A stretch of DNA of 6,078 bases, taken from positions 1-6,078 of the forward strand of contig PKCT01000132.1 of the NCBI GenBank assembly GCA_002862325.1, in the 5' to 3' direction. A model generated the notes under the pieces. It did not search any database. It was not told where the DNA came from and saw nothing but the letters and a program-made list of their open reading frames with translations. Below are positions 1 to 6,000 of this stretch, one piece after another (positions within the stretch are counted from its first letter, which is position 1; each line of letters begins with the position of its first letter). The DNA comes from Phycisphaerae bacterium. GTDB taxonomy: Bacteria > Planctomycetota > Phycisphaerae > Phycisphaerales > SM1A02. The position numbers and the translations under genes were made by a program.

Positions 1-3000
1 GCTCGATCTCCTTGAGCTCCTCCGCGCTCGCGGTCACGATCAACTGGTTGCTCCTTCGATCGACCGCGAAGTCCGGCTCCGTGCCGCCCGCGCCGCTCCG
101 TCGCAGATTGCGATACCGCGTCTGGAAGATCTGTCGGAGCGTTCTCTGCAGGTCCGCCGCGTTGGCGTACCGGAGCGTGAAGAGTCGGAGGGTGGTTCGT
201 TCGCCGACGGGAGACTGCTGCGCGAGCTCGATGTACCGATCGACGAACGCCATCGCCGATTCCGGCGCCATGACGACCAGGGCGTTGCTGGAGGGATCGT
301 CGACGACCCGAACCCGGCTCGGATCGAACGTCGCCTCGGTCTTCGCGCCGTCGGCGTCGAAGGTGATCGCGAGCTCCCGGTACCTCGCTCCGCCCGGACG
401 CTGCAGGAGCGTTCGAAGCCCCGCGGCGGCTCGTGCGGCGCTCACGTCCTGGAGCGGATAGACGCGGACCACGACCTCCGCCGCGTCCGCCGGTTGCGCC
501 GCCGATGCGACCAGCCCCTCGATGAGACCCATGTCCGATTCACGGGTCGCGACGATCAGGGCGTTCGAGGCCACATCGGCCACCACGGTGGTGGAGCGGG
601 CGAGATCTCCGCTCCGGCCACCCGCCGGAACCATGCGCCGGATCGTCTGATTCACGATGTTGGCGACGTTGCGAGCGTCGACCTCCGAAGGCAGGGTGAT
701 CGTCCGCACCACGCTTCCCGCCTCGGGGAGTCGACCCTCCACCTCGTCCGCGAGCGCCGCGAACCGATCCAGCTCGCGTGGGCTGCCCAGCACCACGAGC
801 GAATTCGTCTCCGGATCGATCGCCACGATGATCTCGGCCTCGTCCTCGGAGGCCGCGGACTCGTCCGCACCGGCGTCCTGCACCGCACCGAGGATCGCGG
901 TCGCGATCGTGCGTCGGAGCCCCTCGAGTCCACCGGCGGCTCCCCACGATGCATCCGAACTCCGCTTCGGCGTCTTGGACTCGGTCTTCGATCGTTGGAG
1001 CAGTTCCTCGAAGGGCACGATGCGCACCCGGTCGTCGTCATCCCGATCGAGCATTCGCTCGAGCATCCTCGCCATGTCCTCGGCCGAACCCCGCCCCGGG
1101 TCGATGGGAACCGTCCTGAGCTCGCGGGCGACGTTGAGCGACGCGTCGTCGACGCTCTTGACGATCGTCTCGATCTGCTCGAACTGGTCCGGCGTCGCTC
1201 GAACGAGCAGGGTGTTGCTCGCGTCGTTCACGCGGATGACGGGCGGAGCCATGCCGTCGTCATCGGTCTCGAAGAGCTCGTCGAGCGTGGCGGCGAGCGA
1301 GCCGGCATCGGTGTTCCTCACCTCGAGCACCCGGATGCGTCGATCTCCCGATCGTCCCGCGGGAACGTCGAGCTGGGAGACGAGCTGCTCCGCCGCGTTC
1401 AGGATCGCCAGCGGTCCGGAGATGACGACCGCGTTGAGGCGTTCATCGGCGAGCACGTTGTTGGGCGTGTCCTCGGGAATGTCCCCGCGGTACCTCGCCC
1501 GCTGCATCTCGATCCGCATCCAGGTGGGCATGTCGCGTGGATCGACCACGTCCTTCTCCACCAGCATCCGCTCGACGAGTGGCGCGACGCGGGCGGCGGA
1601 CGCATGCTTGAGGAAGACGGTTCGGACCTGGATGCCTCCACCGCCGGCGTTGAGCGTCTCGAGTTGCGTCGCCACCAGAGTCTGCAGACGCGGCGAGGCG
1701 GTCACGATCACCGCGTCGGCCCGGGCCGCGGGCGACACCGCGGGCTTCGGTTCGCCGGGACGGGCCGCCGCCCGAAGTCCGGTCTCGAGCGCCGCCGCGA
1801 GTTCGGTCGCGGTGCCGGCCCCGACGGGATAGACCCGGATTTCGGTGGTCGAGGCCGCCTCGTCCTTGTCGAGCTCGAGCGCGAGCGACGTGGCGATCGA
1901 CTGCAGTTCGGGGGGCGCGGAGACGAGGATCCGATTCGCCGCCACGTCCGCGGTGACGCTCGGTTCGACCATCGGCAGACCGGCTCGAGCCGCGTCGCGG
2001 ATCGACTGCGGCCATCGGCCGCGATCCCGCAACATCGTGGTCAGGGTTCGGGCCACCGGAGTCGCGTCGGCGTGACGAAGTCGAATGACGCCGAGATCCA
2101 TCACCGGCAGTGCCGGCACCGCGTCGTCCCATTCCTTCAGCAGTGCGACCGCCCGCTTCGTCTCCGACTCCGATCCAACCACCATGATGGTGCCGCTCTG
2201 GGGTTCGAGGAAGAGCGACAGCGAGGCTCGGGTGCCGGAGGGCCTGGTCTCCTCGAGCGCCTCGCGGGCGGATTCGATGACCTTCCGGGGATCGGCCCGA
2301 CGCGGCGTGTACGACGCATAGGTCCGCGTCGCGTCGGCATCCGGGCGATCGAGCTTCTCGATCAGCCCGCTCGCGAGATTGACCGTCTGCTGCGGTCCGC
2401 TCACGATGAGACTGTTGGTCCGGTCGTCGGCTTCGACGCGAACCTTCGGGGTCGGATCGATCGCGCCCCGGCTTCGTCGAATCCGCTCGTAGAGGACGCG
2501 GGGATCGCTGTCCTGCTGATCGTCGAGGATGCGCTGGACGATCGGCGCGATGCGTCGGGCGTCCGCATGGGCGAGCTCGAACGTCCGCGCATCGACCGCA
2601 TCGGTCGCCGGCCGAGCGTCCAGCGGCTCGATGAGGGATTCGACCTCCTCGATGTCCTCGGGAATGCCGACGAGCAGAATGGCGTTCGATCCCGCGGCGG
2701 GGACGACCTTCACATCCACGACGTCGCCGGTCGTGTCGCTGATCATGCTCGGGATCGCGTCCCGCAACGCCGAGGCCACGAGATCGGCGTCCGCGAAGGT
2801 CAGGGGTCGCACCCGAACCGTGGGTTCGCCGACCGGCGAACCGGATTCGTCGAGGACTCGGACGAGTTGCTCGGCGATCGGCATGACCGCGAGCGGAGCG
2901 GAGACGATCAAGGTGTTGGTCTTCCGATCGGCGGTCACGGTGAGGAGTCGCTCCACGCCGCGCATGCCGCCGGGCACCTCCTCCTGGATCCTCGCCACGA

Positions 3001-6000
3001 GAATCTCGCGAAGCATCGGGGCGAGCGAGTCGGCGCGGGCGCTGGCGAGTCGGAAGGTGCGGAGCGTCGTGGCGGGCACCACCGGTCCCGACTGGAGGGA
3101 GGCGATCACCGAATCGACTCGCTCGAAGATCGAGACCGGCCCCGACACGATCAGGGTGTCGCTGGCGCCGTCCATCGCCACGGTGATGGAACTCGTCGCA
3201 TCGGTGATCCCCAGATGGCCACCGGCCGCGAGTTCCCGCAACGTGCGGGCCGCGGCGTCGAGCTCCGTCGCGGGCATCTTCCAGGTGCGGATCTCGGTCT
3301 CGGTCGCGAGCTGAGCCTGATCGAGCTGCTCGACGAGCTTCTCGAAGCCGGCCATCCGCTGGATCGGCGCGTCGACGATGATCGCGTTCATCTGCGGATT
3401 CGCCCGCACCACGATCTCGCGCGGAAGCTGGAGGTCGGGACGCGGACGACCACGCGAGTCCCGAGGCATCGGCGGCTCGGGGAACATCTGGTCGATCGTG
3501 CTCGCGAGTTCCTCCGCTCGTGCGATTCGCAAGGGGAAGATCCGGATCTCGCGACCTTCCGCGTCGAGACGGTCTGCGTCGTTGAGTTCCGACACGATCG
3601 TCTTGATCTCGTCGAGAAGATCCGGATGCGCCGCCACGATGAGCGAGTTCGTGGCCGCGTCCGCGTTGATGCGCACCGGTCGATCCGCTCGCTGATCGGG
3701 CGAACGGCGGTCGTAGGTCTGCGAGAGCGCCGAAGCGAGATTGGCCGCATCGGCGGTTCGGACCTGGAGGATTCGGATCGGCGGAAGGGCCTCGTCGGCG
3801 ACATCGAGGGCCTCGACGACCGACCCGATGATCTCGTGCTCGCGCGGCTGGGCCGCGACGAGAAGGGCGTTGACCGGAGCCAGGGGCTCGATCTCGGGCG
3901 GCGGGCCGCCGAGCACGGCCATCGACAGTTCGTTGCTCAGGAGTTCCTCCACCATCGCGGCGACTTCGTCCGCTTCGGTGTGCTCGAGCGACAGGAGTCG
4001 GACGTCCGGCGGACGAGCCTGGGCCGATTCGAGCTGGGCGACGACCTGACTGAATCGCGCGAGCGACGACTCCTCCCCGACGGCGAGGATCGTTCCATTC
4101 ACCGCATCGACTTCGATCTCGACGGGACCGAAGTCGGGATCGCCCTCGGTCTGTTCACCGTAGATCCGACCGGCCCGGTCCGCGATCGCGGAAACGTCTC
4201 CCGACGCGATCTCGATGACGCGAAGGGATCGACTCATCGGCACCGCCTGGAGATCCTCGAGGATCTCCTCGACCTTTTCGAAGGTGAACTCGTCGCCCGC
4301 GACGATCAGCGTCCGGCTTCTGGGTTCGAACTGCACGGTCACCTCGACCGCCTTCTCCCCGTTCACGCCGGGCCGACTGAGGACGCCTTGACGGGCGAGC
4401 GTGGCGAGGGTCTGCGCGACCTCGCCGCCTTCGCCACGCCGGATGTTCCACGTCCGCAACGCCGCCTGCGGCGGAAGTTCGATTCGATCGAGCTGCTGCA
4501 CCAGCTCCTCGAAGCTCGCCCGCCTCGCGGCCGCCGCCTCGATGATGAGGGTGTTGGTGCCCGCGTCCGCACTCACGAAGACTTCGCGGGGCTGACGCAG
4601 ATGTGGAAGCGGCCGTCCGCGACTGTCGAGCGGCATCGGCGGTTCCGGGTACAGGGTGTCCAACGCGGTCGCCAGATCCGTCGCTCGCGCGAGGCGCAGG
4701 GGGAAGATCATCGTCTCCCGCTCGGCCTCGCCCCCGCCGTTTCGATTCAGCGATTCGACGAACTCCCGAATCTCCTCGAACACGGGCGTCGCGGCGGTGA
4801 CGACCAGCGTGTTGGTCGCCGCATCGGCCTCGATCCGCACCGGCTGTTCGCGCCGGACGTCGGTCGGCCGCGCGTCGTATCGGGTGTTCAGGAGTTCCGC
4901 CACCTGGACCGCATCGCTCGCGGAGAGCTGGAGCATGCGGAGCGGGGGCATCTCCGTCGGCTCGAAGACATCGAGCTCGCGGACGAATCCCTCGATCGTC
5001 GCGACCTGCGCCGCGTCGCCCTGGACCCAGAGACTGTTGGTCGGTTCCACCACGTCGATCGTGGCCGGGCGAGTCGCCGCGTCGTCTCCAATGACGACCG
5101 CGGTGTCGAGCAGTTCCTGCAGCGGCTTCGCGATCTCCGCCGCTCGAACCTGACGGATCGCGACCATTCGGCCGATTCGAGGCTCGGGAAGAAGCTTGCG
5201 AGCCTCGGCGATGGCGCGTTCGAAGGCGTCGACCGCGTCGGCGTCGCCGAGGATCTCGAAGGCTCCGGCCTCGCGATCGAGTCGGACCTGCGGCATGTCC
5301 AGACCACTTTGAGGCGACAACGACATCCGTCGCTCGAACGCCGCGGTCGCCCGCGCCAGAAGCTGCTCGCCTTCGCGGGTGCCGACGGACACCACCCGGA
5401 AGGCGACGTCGCCAGGTTGAGGACGGTCGAGCGTGGTGATCAACTCCTCGATCAGCGGAAACTGCTCGATCGACGCCTCGACGACGAGAAGATCGAGCGG
5501 ATCGACCGCTTCGAATCGAGGCGGAACGTAGGTTCCTCCGTCCCGGGGCTGGAGCATGGCGCCTGCGAGACGCTGCAACGACCCCACCAATCGGCTCGGA
5601 TCGGTGGAGTCGACCGTGAACTGACGGATCGACGTCTGCGGCGTCACGGTGCCGGTCGCGAGGGTGAGCAGCCGCTCGAACGCGTCGAGATCCGGCCTGG
5701 TCCCCTCGATCACCAGACGCCGACTGCCGTCGTCGAACTCGATCTCGAGTTCGCGGCCGATCTCGCCCTGCGTCTCGGCGCCGTACATGCGCTTCGCCCG
5801 GTCGACCGCGACGCGGGGATCGGCCGCGTCGACGACGAGGTAGCGGACCTGCCGCCCGACTCTCCCCGGACGATCGATGAGCACCAGGGTCCGTCGCACC
5901 GCGTCGATGTCGCTGGCCGGACCCGCGACCACCAGACTCCGCGCGTCCGGGCCGGGAACGAGCTTGACGACGGCCGCCTGTCGCGGCGTGAGCACCGCGC

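Larger units (their letters stand above)
3068..3814 (-). repeat. Higher-order repeat, copy B (end of unit 10 to unit 13)
   Basis: This is the second copy of the multi-domain block, units 10-13, aligned one to one with units 5-8 almost without gaps. The shared features are the exit LDV, the VRI.ADAATN strand, the proline-rich loop and the RTW strand. The order is conserved, which points to block duplication and not to independent divergence of single domains. Confidence 0.8.
4232..4981 (-). repeat. Higher-order repeat, copy A (end of unit 5 to unit 8)
   Basis: Residues 366-615 match residues 755-1003 unit for unit: LDV at 368 and 757, AATN at 419 and 807, PEPPMP at 477 and 866, F-E at 522 and 911, RTW at 541 and 930. 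The offset is 388-389 residues throughout (about 1,165 bases). DNA matches are patchy with many third-position differences, so the duplication is old. Confidence 0.8.

Noticed and set aside
1466..1492. RYRGDIPED in unit 20, resembling the GDIP of the secretin barrel signature
   Set aside because: The surrounding signature (VP.LGDIP..G.LF type) is absent, and the segment sits in a loop of an N-domain unit, so it is chance.
657..1832. Long plus-strand open frame of 391 codons opposite the main gene
   Set aside because: Its translation is Ser/Arg/Ala-rich low-complexity sequence with no recognisable domain. It is the antisense shadow of a high-GC coding strand, and the repeat protein accounts for this DNA.
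1443..2132. Minus-strand open frame of 229 codons in another frame
   Set aside because: It is rich in Arg, Gly and Asp without any family pattern, and it overlaps clear secretin-N units in the main frame.
3068..4981. Assembly duplication as the cause of the matching blocks
   Set aside because: The two copies differ at many nucleotide positions, including silent ones, so they are genuine old duplicates.
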